The notes under the pieces: generated by a model | What the model saw: only the letters and a program-made list of their open reading frames with translations | Database searches by the model: none | What the model was told of the DNA's origin: nothing | Translations under genes and position numbers: made by a program | Part shown: positions 8,458 through 17,859 of the stretch, one piece after another | Layout of the letters: each line of letters opens with the position of its first letter | How positions within the stretch are numbered: the stretch's first letter is position 1 | Assembly: GCA_910579685.1 (NCBI GenBank) | Contig: CAJTVN010000031.1 | Span: 1 to 50,306 of the forward strand | Source: an uncultured Lachnospiraceae bacterium | Lineage (GTDB): Bacteria > Bacillota > Clostridia > Lachnospirales > Lachnospiraceae | Direction: 5' to 3' | Length of the DNA stretch: 50,306 nt

Positions 8458-9126
8458 TTATATTTCCCGGGTCTCCTTTGCTTCTTCCGTGCTGTCGGTT
8501 CCGTTCGAACCCGCAGCCTTTTCCGCACAAAGCTGCAGGATATTCGCCAATAGATGAGAGCGGATTAATGCGCAGAGCCCTTCTCCGAAGATGATAATGG
8601 GAGTAAAGATATTGATGATTACGAATGCCATAACCAAATAGATGGCAGCCATTAATGCGGTGCACAATAGAAACCGCATACCGATCAGGATGGAATTGAT
8701 GAACATCATCCTGACCGTGTTCTCAAATCTGGCTTGAAGGGGGAATATGTACATCAGGATGATGGCATATGCCGCCAAAAGCACCATGAACACTGCGGCG
8801 CCGATGGTCCAGAACGCATTTTCAAAGCGCATATGATAAAAAATGTATCCATCCAATCCAAGGATGATACCGCTCCCCAGAAGAATCAGCCAGATGACAG
8901 TTCCCTGCCTGAAATTCGCCCTAAAGGCTCGGAAAAAAGATTTGGTGACATTCCCTTCCTCGTTTTTCGCTATCTTCAGCGTTACATAATACAGAGCGGT
9001 GGTAGATGCCCCTGCTGTAATAATAGGCAGGCAGCAGATGAACCACAGGACATTCAGATATGCGCTGTACGCTATCTTGGTAAAGAAAAGCATAACTGGA
9101 CCTTCCGGATTCATTATGTTGTTCAT
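8458..9126 (-). CDS. YesL family (DUF624) membrane protein
   Basis: The 222-residue protein has about five hydrophobic segments. It also has the family start NPEGPVMLFFTKIAYSAYLN followed by WFICCLPIITAGASTTALYY. YesL proteins accompany LplABC-type carbohydrate ABC transporters in Firmicutes; their exact role is unknown, with a helper in transport or sensing suggested. Its ATG overlaps the TGA of the LacI copy 2 gene by 4 bp, which implies translational coupling. Confidence 0.85.
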   Translation of the reverse strand: MNNIMNPEGPVMLFFTKIAYSAYLNVLWFICCLPIITAGASTTALYYVTLKIAKNEEGNVTKSFFRAFRANFRQGTVIWLILLGSGIILGLDGYIFYHMRFENAFWTIGAAVFMVLLAAYAIILMYIFPLQARFENTVRMMFINSILIGMRFLLCTALMAAIYLVMAFVIINIFTPIIIFGEGLCALIRSHLLANILQLCAEKAAGSNGTDSTEEAKETREI

Positions 9127-10214
9127 GTCATTCTCCTTTCAGTCTGATCGGCGGTGGATTCCCGGTATATCAGAGAGGTTTCCGTATGCATTATGCGGTA
9201 ATTCAAAGAGGGTTCCTTTATTCTGGAAATCAGCAGATACACTGCGGAGAAGCCCATGATTTGGCTGTGTATATGTATGGTGGTGAGGGAGGGTGTTGTC
9301 ACTTTTGATTCCGGGGAATCATCAAAGCCGCATAGCCAGACATCCTCTGGTACCATGATTCCCAGTTTTTTCAATGCCTGAAGCAGATCCAGGGCCACAA
9401 AATCATTGGCGCAGATAAAGATATCCGGAAGTGAGTGCATGTTTTCGATGCGGCTTGCCAGATATTTCTGGTATGCTTCGTCGCTTAAGTCATCTGTTTT
9501 GTTGTCCGTGATGCAGCATTCTTCCGGACAGGACAGTCCCGATAGGGTTAATGCCTCGCGGTATCCCATATAGCGCTCGAAGAAGGACTGGCAGTGCAGG
9601 TATTCCCCGATAAAGCCTATTCTCTTCTTGCCCCGGGATACCATCTCCCGCACAAAACTGCGGATATTGGCTTTGTTCTCCATATAAAGACAGTCCGCCT
9701 GCAGGGTATCGCCCGTGCCTATCACCGGCGAATCAACGAAAAGAACGGGGGTTCCCAGGGAACAGAGCATATTGCTGTACTTTCGGTCAAACATCTCCAC
9801 GCAGATGATGCCCGCAGTCTTCTCTTTGTTGTAATGGCTGGGAAGCCGGAGCGCATCGACATCTTCCCGGTGGATTCTGTGCACGGTAAAACTGTAACCT
9901 AGTTGAGAGAGCTCCCGTTGAAAATCGTCCAGCATAGAGGAAGAAAAATGTGAGTTCCCAATACAGCCAATACTGAACAGAGCGATTTCCATCGGCATTG
10001 AGGCTGGAACAGGAGCGGGTTCTGCCGTCTTGTCGTTTAAACCGGCTATGGTCGCATAGGAGAACTGTTTGTATTTCATGTCGATAGCTTTTTTTAGGAT
10101 CTTTTCCCTCGTGGCATCAGCGAGGATACCAGTGTTGTTAATGGCCTTGGAGACCGTGTTTCGAGATAGGCCAAGGGCATCGGCGATGTCCTGAATGGTG
10201 ACTCGTTCTGCCAT
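9123..10214 (-). CDS. LacI-family transcriptional regulator (copy 2)
   Basis: This 363-residue protein has the LacI helix-turn-helix (VTIQDIADALGLSRNTVSKA), hinge and ligand-binding core, and is a close paralogue of copy 1. The ATG at 10214 is chosen because it aligns with copy 1 (MAERVTIQ versus MADRITIQ) and has GGAGA eight bases upstream; a longer frame to 10310 would overlap its own -10 box. It lies divergent to the permease genes and is the likely local repressor of the fructan transporter. It carries a short C-terminal extension (QTERRMT) that overlaps yesL. Confidence 0.88.
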   Translation of the reverse strand: MAERVTIQDIADALGLSRNTVSKAINNTGILADATREKILKKAIDMKYKQFSYATIAGLNDKTAEPAPVPASMPMEIALFSIGCIGNSHFSSSMLDDFQRELSQLGYSFTVHRIHREDVDALRLPSHYNKEKTAGIICVEMFDRKYSNMLCSLGTPVLFVDSPVIGTGDTLQADCLYMENKANIRSFVREMVSRGKKRIGFIGEYLHCQSFFERYMGYREALTLSGLSCPEECCITDNKTDDLSDEAYQKYLASRIENMHSLPDIFICANDFVALDLLQALKKLGIMVPEDVWLCGFDDSPESKVTTPSLTTIHIHSQIMGFSAVYLLISRIKEPSLNYRIMHTETSLIYRESTADQTERRMT

Positions 10215-10298
10215 ATTCGTCTCTCCGTTTCTGTGCCTCATTTCCGGGTAATGCGTTTTTTTCGATGTCTGAAAGAGCATTAAGTAATTTCTGAACCT

Positions 10299-10327
10299 AT
10301 TATAATACACAATTTATTCGGTGTCAA
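10299..10327 (-). promoter_or_regulatory. consensus promoter of the LacI copy 2-yesL unit
   Basis: TTGACA (minus, 10327-10322) and TATAAT (10304-10299) with a 17-base spacer match the sigma-A consensus perfectly. The region upstream of the -35 is shared with the copy 1 promoter. Confidence 0.8.
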
Positions 10328-10526
10328 ATGTAAAAATTTGAAATAGATATTTTGCTAAAACACCGAAACGAAAATGGGATTATGTTTCTGGCGTATATTT
10401 GTAAGTGATTATCCATTTTGGGTAGAAAAATAAGAAAAAAGCTGGTCAGATCGTATTGTTGCATAATTGTGATGGATAAAAAATAAAATTTTTATAAAAA
10501 AGTATTAATAATATTAAAATTTATTG

Positions 10527-10555
10527 TTGACAAATATATAAAATCACGGTAAAGT
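10527..10555 (+). promoter_or_regulatory. predicted promoter of the fructan transport operon
   Basis: TTGACA at 10527-10532 and TAAAGT at 10550-10555 are 17 bases apart within the very AT-rich 474-bp divergent gap (10215-10688). The leader from here to the permease ATG is about 130 bases and ends with AAAGGAG at 10673-10679. No clear LacI palindrome was found; the rest of the gap shows only A/T-rich sequence with TTTACAAA repeats near 10560 and 10583. Confidence 0.5.
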
Positions 10556-10688
10556 TATATTTACAAAAATGAAATATATATTTTACAAATGCACAATATA
10601 TGCGTGACTGGGAGGGGAGAGGAGAAATACGCAGGTGCATAAAGTTTTATCAGATTAACAGAAAAAAGGAGAAAGGAGTAATTCAATT

Positions 10689-11651
10689 ATGAAATCAAGT
10701 ACGAAATCAGCTTCGTCCAAGGGCGCTGCTCCCTGGAAGGGTAAAGAAGGGGCTGGGTTACACGGCACGCTCGTTTACTTGCGACAACACTGGCAGCTGT
10801 ATGTAATTTTCCTGCTCCCGGCGTTTGCCCTGACAATTATCTTCCGTTATATCCCTATGGGCGGTATTCTGATTGCCTTTGAGGATTATAATGCAATCAA
10901 GGGATTTCTGGGAAGCCCGTTTGTGGGTTTCAAGCATTTCCAGAGGTTTTTGTCTTCGCCGGATTTCCTGTCCTATCTGGTTAACACGCTGAAGCTGAGC
11001 ATCTATGGTCTGCTGTGGGGCTTTCCGGTTCCGATTCTGTTGGCTTTCCTGCTCAATCGCGTGGAGAGTGCAAAAACGAAGCAGAAAATCCAGCTGGTAC
11101 TCTATATGCCGAACTTTATCTCAGTTATCGTGCTCTGCGGTATCGTGAAAATTCTCTTATCCGTTACCGGCCCTTTGAACCTGTTTTTGGGCACTTCTAC
11201 TGACTTTATGACCATGCCGGAGGCGTTCCGCACCATTTATATTGCCAGCGGTATCTGGCAGGGCGCCGGCTGGGGTTCCATCATGTACACGGCGGCTCTT
11301 TCCAATGCCAGCCAGGAGTTGAAGGAGGCGGCCGTTATTGACGGCGCCAATATTTTCCAGCAGATCAAGGCGGTGGAATGGCCGGCCATAAAGGACGTGG
11401 TCATCATCCAATTCATCATGTCAGCCGGTAATATCATGAGCGTTGGATTTGAGAAAGCTTATGCGCTGCAGACGGATCTGAACATGAGAACATCGGAAAT
11501 CATATCCACCTATGTGTACAAGAAAGGTCTTCTTGACGGTGATTATGGCTTTTCAACGGCGGTGGGACTGTTCAATACGGTCATCAATGTCATTCTTCTG
11601 GTCACTGTGAATAAGATCGTGGCGAGGATGAATGAAGGAAAAGGACTGTAG
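10689..11651 (+). CDS. sugar ABC transporter permease, LplB type
   Basis: The 320-residue membrane protein has six hydrophobic segments and the binding-protein-dependent permease loop (EAAVIDGANIFQQIKAVEWP) that contacts the ATPase. The N-terminal extension and the start of the first membrane segment (YVIFLLPAFALTIIFRYIPM) are typical of LplB/YtcP-system permeases. It forms the channel with the next gene. It begins the operon; no ATPase gene is present in the window, so a shared MsmK-like ATPase is assumed. An 18-bp gap leads to the partner permease. Confidence 0.88.
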   Translation: MKSSTKSASSKGAAPWKGKEGAGLHGTLVYLRQHWQLYVIFLLPAFALTIIFRYIPMGGILIAFEDYNAIKGFLGSPFVGFKHFQRFLSSPDFLSYLVNTLKLSIYGLLWGFPVPILLAFLLNRVESAKTKQKIQLVLYMPNFISVIVLCGIVKILLSVTGPLNLFLGTSTDFMTMPEAFRTIYIASGIWQGAGWGSIMYTAALSNASQELKEAAVIDGANIFQQIKAVEWPAIKDVVIIQFIMSAGNIMSVGFEKAYALQTDLNMRTSEIISTYVYKKGLLDGDYGFSTAVGLFNTVINVILLVTVNKIVARMNEGKGL

Positions 11652-11669
11652 AGGAGGTGCAGAAACCAT

Positions 11670-12566
11670 ATGACAAAGAAAAAATTCAGCAGATATTCCT
11701 TACAGGACAAAGCGCTGCTTCTGACAGGTTACATACTGTTGGGGCTGTTCGTGGTGGCGATTATTATCCCCATGATTTATATTGTGGTGGCATCCTTTAT
11801 GGATCCCATTACTCTGCAAAATAAGGGTATTACCTTTGATTTCAGCAAATGGACAATAACGGCTTATCAGCGCGTGTTCAGCAATGCGCAGATCTGGGTT
11901 GGCTTTGGGAATGCAGTACTCTACTCCGTGACCTTTACGGTAGTGTCTGTCTTTATTACCTTGCTTGCGGCGTATCCCATGTCCAGGGCGGATTTCAAGG
12001 GCAGGTCATTTTTTAACGTGATCTTCGTTATCACGATGTTCTTCGGCGGCGGCCTGATCCCTACCTACTTGCTGATTAAGAGTCTGGGAATGATAGACAC
12101 TATATGGGCCATCATTATTCCCGGCGCTTTCAGCGTTTGGAACATGATCATTGCCAGAACCTACTACCAGGGTATTCCCACGGAATTGAGGGAAGCGGCG
12201 GATGTGGACGGAGCAAATGAGATGACGTTTTACTTCATGATTCTGCTGCCGGTTTGTATGCCAATCATCGCCGTGCTGAGTCTGTGGTCCTTTGTAGGTA
12301 TGTGGAACAGCTACTTCGATGCAATGATTTATTTGGACAGCGCTTCGAAAAAGCCTTTGCAGGTAGTGCTGCGCGCCATCCTGATTCAGAACAAGCCGGA
12401 GTCGGGAATGATTTCAGATATGCAGAGCACCGCCGCGCGTGCGCAGCTGGCGGAGTTGCTGAAATATGCCACGATCATTGTTTCCAGTCTTCCGCTTTTG
12501 GTGATGTATCCCTTCTTCCAGAAGTATTTTGATGCGGGGATTATGGTAGGATCTGTAAAGGGTTAA
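11670..12566 (+). CDS. sugar ABC transporter permease, LplC/YtcP type
   Basis: The 298-residue protein has six membrane segments and the EAA loop REAADVDGANEMTFYFMILL followed by PVCMPIIAVLSLW. It is the second half of the heterodimeric channel. It follows the first permease by 18 bp with GAGGAGG upstream of the ATG. The C-terminus ends FDAGIMVGSVKG, a common ending in this family. Confidence 0.88.
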   Translation: MTKKKFSRYSLQDKALLLTGYILLGLFVVAIIIPMIYIVVASFMDPITLQNKGITFDFSKWTITAYQRVFSNAQIWVGFGNAVLYSVTFTVVSVFITLLAAYPMSRADFKGRSFFNVIFVITMFFGGGLIPTYLLIKSLGMIDTIWAIIIPGAFSVWNMIIARTYYQGIPTELREAADVDGANEMTFYFMILLPVCMPIIAVLSLWSFVGMWNSYFDAMIYLDSASKKPLQVVLRAILIQNKPESGMISDMQSTAARAQLAELLKYATIIVSSLPLLVMYPFFQKYFDAGIMVGSVKG

Positions 12567-12621
12567 AGCTTATAGTTACAAAACGAATACATGACGTAAA
12601 TAAAAATAAATAGGAGGAGCT

Positions 12622-14298
12622 ATGAAAAGCAAATTATGGAAACGTTTAATTACCGCTGCGCTTGCGACGGGCATGATATTTTCCCTGACGGCATGCGGCG
12701 GGAAAAAAGTGGAACTGAATGATGGAACCTTTAAGGCCGTAGATGCATCGGAACTTACTTTTCCTCAGGCTGAGAAGGTAACTCTGACTGGTCTGATCAA
12801 TTATCCGGCAAACACAACGGAACCCAAGGATCGTACGATCTTCCAGCGCCTGGAAGAACAGACCAACGTACATATCGAGTGGAATGCGATCACGAACAGC
12901 GAGTGGGGCGACAAAATCCAGACACTTATGACAGATGTTAATTCCCTGCCGGATTTTATCTTTACAGCGGGATTTGGCGAGGCCGACCTGCTCAGGTTTG
13001 GCGAGGGCGGAACTATTATCGCTCTGGAGGAGTACATTGACAATTATATGCCGAATCTGAAGGGCGTATTTGACAAATATCCTGAGTACAGGGCGATGAC
13101 GGTTGCCCCTGACGGACATATTTATTCTCTTCCCTGGATCGAGCAGCTGGGTTCTGATAAGACTGCTATCCAGACCATTGACAACATGCCCTTCATCAAT
13201 AAGAAGTGGCTGGATTTCCTAAAACTGGAGATACCGGAGAACGTTGAGGATTTCGAAGCAGTGCTGATTGCATTTCGCGATAATGCGGCTGCCCTGCAGG
13301 CAGAATTTGAGATTGAGGGCGACATAATCCCCATGTCCTGTATCGTGAATGACGGAGGACAAGATCCCGGTGTTTTGTTCAACTCCTTCGGCGAGGGCTA
13401 TGGTGATCCTGACAAGTGGAGGCATATCGTCGTTACCAATGACAAGAAGGTTGTCTGCAGCGCTACTTCGGAGGGCTGGAAAGAAGGTATCGCATGGCTG
13501 CATTCCCTGTATGAGGAGAACCTGATTGATCCCGAGGCGTTTACTCATGATTGGTCCACTTATGTGGCAAAGGGTAAATCCCACCGTTATGGCGTGTTCT
13601 TCAGCTGGGATCCGGCAAACATTGACAATCTGGAAGATTATGTCCCGCTTCCGCCCCTGGCAGTGGGCGGTCAGAGAGTGCTCACTCCCACGAATGGTTC
13701 CTTCACCAGCGGCTATGACCGCGGACGCTGCGTAGTTACGGCAACAGCGCAGAATCCTGCGCTGGTATGTGCATGGCTTGATCAGATGTATGATCCGATT
13801 CAGTCTCCTCAGAATAACTGGGGTACATACGGTGAGCCGGATGAGTTTGATATTTTTACGATGGGCACAAATGATAAAGGAGAACCTATGCTGCAGCATG
13901 CGCCTTTGGGAGACGCATCCCCTGTGGAGGTAAGAGAGGCAGAGGCTGTCGGCGGACCTCTTGCGATCCTGGATGAGTACTACGATGTATACGTGACCTG
14001 TCCTGATGACGCACAGTATCGTCTGGACTGGATCAAGGAGTACTATACTCCGTATATGACAGGAACAGATTATGTATATCCCACGGTTTTTATGAGCAAG
14101 GAGGATATCGAGGAACTGTCAAACATCATGGCGGATATCGGTAAGAACGTAAATGCCAAGAAGTCTGAGTGGATCCGTGACGGCTTCACCGATGCGGATT
14201 GGGATGAATATCTTGAAATGCTTAACGGCTATAAGCTGGAGAGATATTTGGAGATCTTCCAAAAGTATCTTGACGCATATTTTGCAGAAATGAAATAG
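12622..14298 (+). CDS. extracellular sugar-binding lipoprotein (LplA type)
   Basis: The 558-residue protein starts with a lipoprotein signal peptide: basic KSKLWKRL, a hydrophobic core and the lipobox LTAC with the acylated cysteine at residue 25. The mature part is a large family-1 type solute-binding protein. Its size and position after two LplB/LplC permeases mark it as the receptor of this transporter. The adjacent GH32 and fructokinase genes imply fructooligosaccharides, inulin fragments or sucrose as ligand; this is inference from context. The ribosome site is AGGAGG eight bases before the ATG. Confidence 0.88.
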   Translation: MKSKLWKRLITAALATGMIFSLTACGGKKVELNDGTFKAVDASELTFPQAEKVTLTGLINYPANTTEPKDRTIFQRLEEQTNVHIEWNAITNSEWGDKIQTLMTDVNSLPDFIFTAGFGEADLLRFGEGGTIIALEEYIDNYMPNLKGVFDKYPEYRAMTVAPDGHIYSLPWIEQLGSDKTAIQTIDNMPFINKKWLDFLKLEIPENVEDFEAVLIAFRDNAAALQAEFEIEGDIIPMSCIVNDGGQDPGVLFNSFGEGYGDPDKWRHIVVTNDKKVVCSATSEGWKEGIAWLHSLYEENLIDPEAFTHDWSTYVAKGKSHRYGVFFSWDPANIDNLEDYVPLPPLAVGGQRVLTPTNGSFTSGYDRGRCVVTATAQNPALVCAWLDQMYDPIQSPQNNWGTYGEPDEFDIFTMGTNDKGEPMLQHAPLGDASPVEVREAEAVGGPLAILDEYYDVYVTCPDDAQYRLDWIKEYYTPYMTGTDYVYPTVFMSKEDIEELSNIMADIGKNVNAKKSEWIRDGFTDADWDEYLEMLNGYKLERYLEIFQKYLDAYFAEMK

Positions 14299-14337
14299 TG
14301 CGTAAATAAGGACTAATCGAAGGCAGGGCGAGGCAGT

Positions 14338-14369
14338 CATTCAGCTCTCTGTATCAGGGCTGCTGAATG
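14338..14369 (+). terminator. inverted repeat after the binding-protein gene
   Basis: CATTCAGC (14338-14345) pairs with GCTGAATG (14362-14369) across a 16-base loop; only a weak T tract follows. It may reduce transcription or protect the transcript between the transporter genes and the hydrolase gene. Confidence 0.4.
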
Positions 14370-14445
14370 GCTGTTTATCGTCAAAACAAAAAATAATTTT
14401 TAACAGACCCAAGAAACGATAGACAGAATAGACAAGGAGATTGCC

Positions 14446-15933
14446 ATGATAAGTCAGACATTGAGGGAGGCCCGTAAATTTGAGGAGGTTTCAGAAAAGA
14501 TGATAGCTGAGGAGGAGAGACCGGCGTTTCACCTGTCAGCACGGACAGGATGGATGAACGATCCCAACGGCTTCAGCTATTACAAGGGGAAATACCATTT
14601 ATTTTACCAGTATAATCCGTATAATTCCTACTGGGGGCCCATGCATTGGGGGCATGCGGTTAGCGATGACCTGTTGCACTGGGAATATCTTCCGACGGCT
14701 CTGGCTCCGGATGAATTCTATGACAGGGATGGATGCTTTTCCGGCGGTGCGGTCACGCTTCCGGATGGCAGGCAGCTTCTGATGTACACTGGCGTGATCA
14801 GGGAGCGGCAGGCTAACGGGGGTTATACGGAGGTTCAGACCCAGTGTCTCGCAGTGGGAGATGGGGTGGACTACGAAAAGTATGAAAACAATCCTGTCCT
14901 GGACGAGAGAGATGTGCCGGAGGGTTCCAGCCGGAAAGATTTTCGGGATCCGAAGGTCTGGCAGGAGGCGGACGGAACTTACCGCTGCGTAGTTGGAAGC
15001 AGATCTGCGGACGGAAGCGGACAGATTCTGCTCTATTCCAGCGAGGACGGTTTCCGTTGGCAGTTTAAAAGCATACTCGCCTCCAACCGTAACCGTTTTG
15101 GGAAGATGTGGGAATGCCCTGATTTCTTCCAACTGGACGGGAAATGGGTACTCCTTACCAGCCCTCAGGATATGCTGCCCCGCGGCTTTGAATACCACAA
15201 TGGTAACGGCACGCTCTGCCTGATCGGCGATTACGACAGGGAGACGGAGAGCTTTATCGAAGAGAGCGACCAGTCTGTGGATTACGGCATTGATTTCTAT
15301 GCTATGCAGACTCTGCTGACTGCAGACGGACGCAGGGTCATGCTGGGATGGATGCAGAACTGGGATACCTGCAACCACAGGAGAGAGAATGAGGAACCGT
15401 GGTTCGGACAGATGAGTTTACCCAGAGAAATTTCCATTCGAAATGGGAGACTTTACCAGAAACCGATTCGGGAGCTGGAAGCGATGAGACGCAATAAAGT
15501 TGTCTATGAAAAACTCGTTTTCTCCGGAACCATCTGTCCTGATGGCATTCGAGGGCGGCGGGTAGATATGGAGGTGGTGATCCGCCCTGAGGAGGGCTGT
15601 GACATGTATCGAAAATTTGCAATCCGTTTTGCCCAGAACGAGATGTACCAGACATCGCTCAGCTACAGGCCGGGCGAATCCGTGCTTAAAGTGGACAGGA
15701 AGTTTTCCGGTTCCAGAAGGGCTATCATCCACCAGAGGCGCAGTAAGGTATTCTGTAAGGACGGCGCACTGAAGCTGAGGGTTATTTTGGACCGTTTCAG
15801 CGTGGAGGCGTTTGTAAACGATGGAGAACAGGTGATATCCGCCGTTCTGTACACGGATCAGGCGGCGGATGGGATTTCTTTTTTCGTTGACGGAACCGTA
15901 AATATGGATGTGGTAAAATACGATCTCATATAA
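14446..15933 (+). CDS. GH32 beta-fructosidase (sucrose-6-phosphate hydrolase/fructanase)
   Basis: All three GH32 signatures are present: WMNDPNG at 36-42 with nucleophile D39, RDP at 167-169 with the transition-state stabiliser D168, and ECP at 223-225 with acid/base E223. A beta-propeller is followed by the C-terminal beta-sandwich (about 350-495). There is no signal peptide, so the enzyme acts on sugars after import. It cleaves terminal fructose from sucrose or short fructans. Because the locus uses an ABC transporter rather than a PTS, non-phosphorylated substrates are expected. The ribosome site is AAGGAG just upstream. Confidence 0.9.
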   Translation: MISQTLREARKFEEVSEKMIAEEERPAFHLSARTGWMNDPNGFSYYKGKYHLFYQYNPYNSYWGPMHWGHAVSDDLLHWEYLPTALAPDEFYDRDGCFSGGAVTLPDGRQLLMYTGVIRERQANGGYTEVQTQCLAVGDGVDYEKYENNPVLDERDVPEGSSRKDFRDPKVWQEADGTYRCVVGSRSADGSGQILLYSSEDGFRWQFKSILASNRNRFGKMWECPDFFQLDGKWVLLTSPQDMLPRGFEYHNGNGTLCLIGDYDRETESFIEESDQSVDYGIDFYAMQTLLTADGRRVMLGWMQNWDTCNHRRENEEPWFGQMSLPREISIRNGRLYQKPIRELEAMRRNKVVYEKLVFSGTICPDGIRGRRVDMEVVIRPEEGCDMYRKFAIRFAQNEMYQTSLSYRPGESVLKVDRKFSGSRRAIIHQRRSKVFCKDGALKLRVILDRFSVEAFVNDGEQVISAVLYTDQAADGISFFVDGTVNMDVVKYDLI

Positions 15934-15975
15934 AATGTATTAGCAAAGGTATACAAGGAAGGGGGATAGCCGGCA

Positions 15976-16956
15976 ATGGAAAGATTTGACGTAGTTGCGT
16001 TGGGGGAATTATTAATTGATTTTACTGAAAATGGAATAAGCGGACAGGGGAATTCGATTTATGAAGCAAATCCCGGCGGGGCGCCATGTAACGTATTGGG
16101 CATGCTGGCCAAGGCTGGCAGGAAGACTGCTTTTATTGGGAAGGTTGGGCAGGATATTTTCGGAAATCGCCTTAAAGCAACGCTTAAAGAGGTTGGGATT
16201 GACACGTCTGGCCTGATTATGGATGAAACTGTCCGGACAACGCTTGCGTTTGTAGAGACACTGGCTGATGGGGACAGAAATTTTTCTTTTTACCGAAATC
16301 CTGGTGCGGATATGATGTTGAAAGAAGAAGATCTTTTGGTCAATTTACTGGAAAATACCAAAATTTTTCATTTTGGAACTTTATCCATGACACATGAGGA
16401 TGTGAGACAGGCGACGAAAAGGGCGATTCAAATTGCCAAAGAAAGCGGAGCAGTAATTTCTTTTGATCCTAATTTACGTACACCCCTCTGGAAGACGCTT
16501 GATGAGGCGAGAGAACAGGCGGCGTATGGTTTTTCAAAGTGCGATATATTAAAAATTTCCGATAATGAAATCCAGTGGTTTACCGGAGAAGAAGATTATG
16601 ATGCCGGTATCCGTAAGCTCAGAAGCCAATATGAGATTCCATTAATACTTCTTTCTATGGGGAAAAGCGGAAGTTGCGCTTATTATAAAGATCTGCGCAT
16701 AGAGGCCGCACCCTTTTTGCAGGAAAATACGATTGAAACAACAGGGGCGGGGGATACGTTTGGCGGATGTTGTCTGCATCATGTCTTAAAATACGGGCTC
16801 AATAATATGGATGAAGAAAGGCTATACCGAATGCTGACTTTTGCAAATGGAGCCGCATCTATTATTACAACCAGGAAAGGGGCTTTGCGCATGATGCCAG
16901 AGCTGCATGAAGTTGAAAAACTGATAGCGGACAGGATGCCTATGTTTCAAAGCTAA
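15976..16956 (+). CDS. PfkB-family fructokinase
   Basis: The 326-residue kinase has the ribokinase/PfkB signatures: an N-terminal GELLIDF, the sugar-binding NPGGAPCNVLG, and the C-terminal ETTGAGDTFGG whose aspartate is the catalytic base. It probably phosphorylates the fructose released by the GH32 enzyme, feeding glycolysis. It lies 42 bp after that gene on the same strand and closes the operon. Other PfkB sugar kinases cannot be excluded from sequence alone. Confidence 0.85.
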   Translation: MERFDVVALGELLIDFTENGISGQGNSIYEANPGGAPCNVLGMLAKAGRKTAFIGKVGQDIFGNRLKATLKEVGIDTSGLIMDETVRTTLAFVETLADGDRNFSFYRNPGADMMLKEEDLLVNLLENTKIFHFGTLSMTHEDVRQATKRAIQIAKESGAVISFDPNLRTPLWKTLDEAREQAAYGFSKCDILKISDNEIQWFTGEEDYDAGIRKLRSQYEIPLILLSMGKSGSCAYYKDLRIEAAPFLQENTIETTGAGDTFGGCCLHHVLKYGLNNMDEERLYRMLTFANGAASIITTRKGALRMMPELHEVEKLIADRMPMFQS

Positions 16957-17027
16957 AAAGGCAAGAAAAGATTTGGTCTGATAAGATACCGAAAAATAAT
17001 TAGGACGGGGCCGTTGCACCACCAAAA

Positions 17028-17049
17028 GGCGGCCTGTCAAAAGGCCGCC
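17028..17049 (-). terminator. terminator at the end of the DUF6179 gene
   Basis: On the minus strand GGCGGCCT (17049-17042) pairs with AGGCCGCC (17035-17028) and is followed by TTTTGG. The hairpin includes the last codons of the gene. It also separates the convergent fructokinase gene. Confidence 0.7.
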
Positions 17050-17846
17050 CTGAAATATTCCTCCTCCACTCCTGTCTTTTTGGCAAGCAGTACTGCCAAA
17101 GCTCTCTTCTGATCCCGGATTTTTTCCCGGTCCATCCCTGTAAAATATTCCTGCAGTTCCCGTTTTTCCTCGTTTGACAGCCGCAGATCCGTAAGAGGCT
17201 TATCCAGTATCAGGCATTCCGCCGCCCGGGAGAGCACCGGACGGCAGATATTGTCCAGATAGAGCTCGCCGTATTCCGGGCAGAACTCGGAAAGGAGACC
17301 GGATACCGCCGCTTTGTCAAAATGACCAAGGAACCTCTTTTCCATAAGCAGCTTATGCAGATAATCGTGGATCTGATCTACGCCGCACAGCTCAGGGTCT
17401 CCCGCAAGCAGGGGGTAATCCAGGGTGATAATATGGTCCTGGGGACAAAATCTGGCATCGTATTTTAGAAAGAAGGCGGGCATTCCCTTTAAGACCGTGT
17501 CTCCATAGTTGCGGCAGCCATAGTCCGTGAAGTCTTTGATCAGCTCTTCATAGAGTGCGTTTGCGCTCTTTACCCTGGCAAGCACGGCCTCATAGCCTTT
17601 TTCATAAAGAACCATAGGCTCCGGCATTGCATAGGATGTCATGACATGCTCCGATTCGCCCAGGCACTCCTGGATACAATAGAGCACGGCCTCCATGAGC
17701 ATGTTTGCGGTTTCGTAAGTGACGGAGCTGCTCTCCCTGGAGGTGTACCTGTCAGACAGTGATGCCACGGCCGGAAGTAATGCGTCTGCTGAAAGAAAGC
17801 CTTCCTGGGCAAAAATATCCTGTACCTTAATCCTGTTTTTCATCAT
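17037..17846 (-). CDS. DUF6179-like protein, function unknown
   Basis: The 269-residue product is soluble, rich in acidic residues and leucine, without signal peptide or membrane segment. I recognise it as the partner usually found after DUF6323 genes in Lachnospiraceae (DUF6179). There is no catalytic motif that I can name. It follows the DUF6323 gene by 13 bp and shares its promoter and terminator, so the two proteins probably act together. Confidence 0.6.
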   Translation of the reverse strand: MMKNRIKVQDIFAQEGFLSADALLPAVASLSDRYTSRESSSVTYETANMLMEAVLYCIQECLGESEHVMTSYAMPEPMVLYEKGYEAVLARVKSANALYEELIKDFTDYGCRNYGDTVLKGMPAFFLKYDARFCPQDHIITLDYPLLAGDPELCGVDQIHDYLHKLLMEKRFLGHFDKAAVSGLLSEFCPEYGELYLDNICRPVLSRAAECLILDKPLTDLRLSNEEKRELQEYFTGMDREKIRDQKRALAVLLAKKTGVEEEYFRAAF

Positions 17847-17859
17847 GATAATCTCCCTT

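Noticed and set aside
10560..10595. TTTACAAA direct repeats as a LacI operator
   Set aside because: LacI-type operators are palindromic; these are simple AT-rich direct repeats in a very AT-rich gap.
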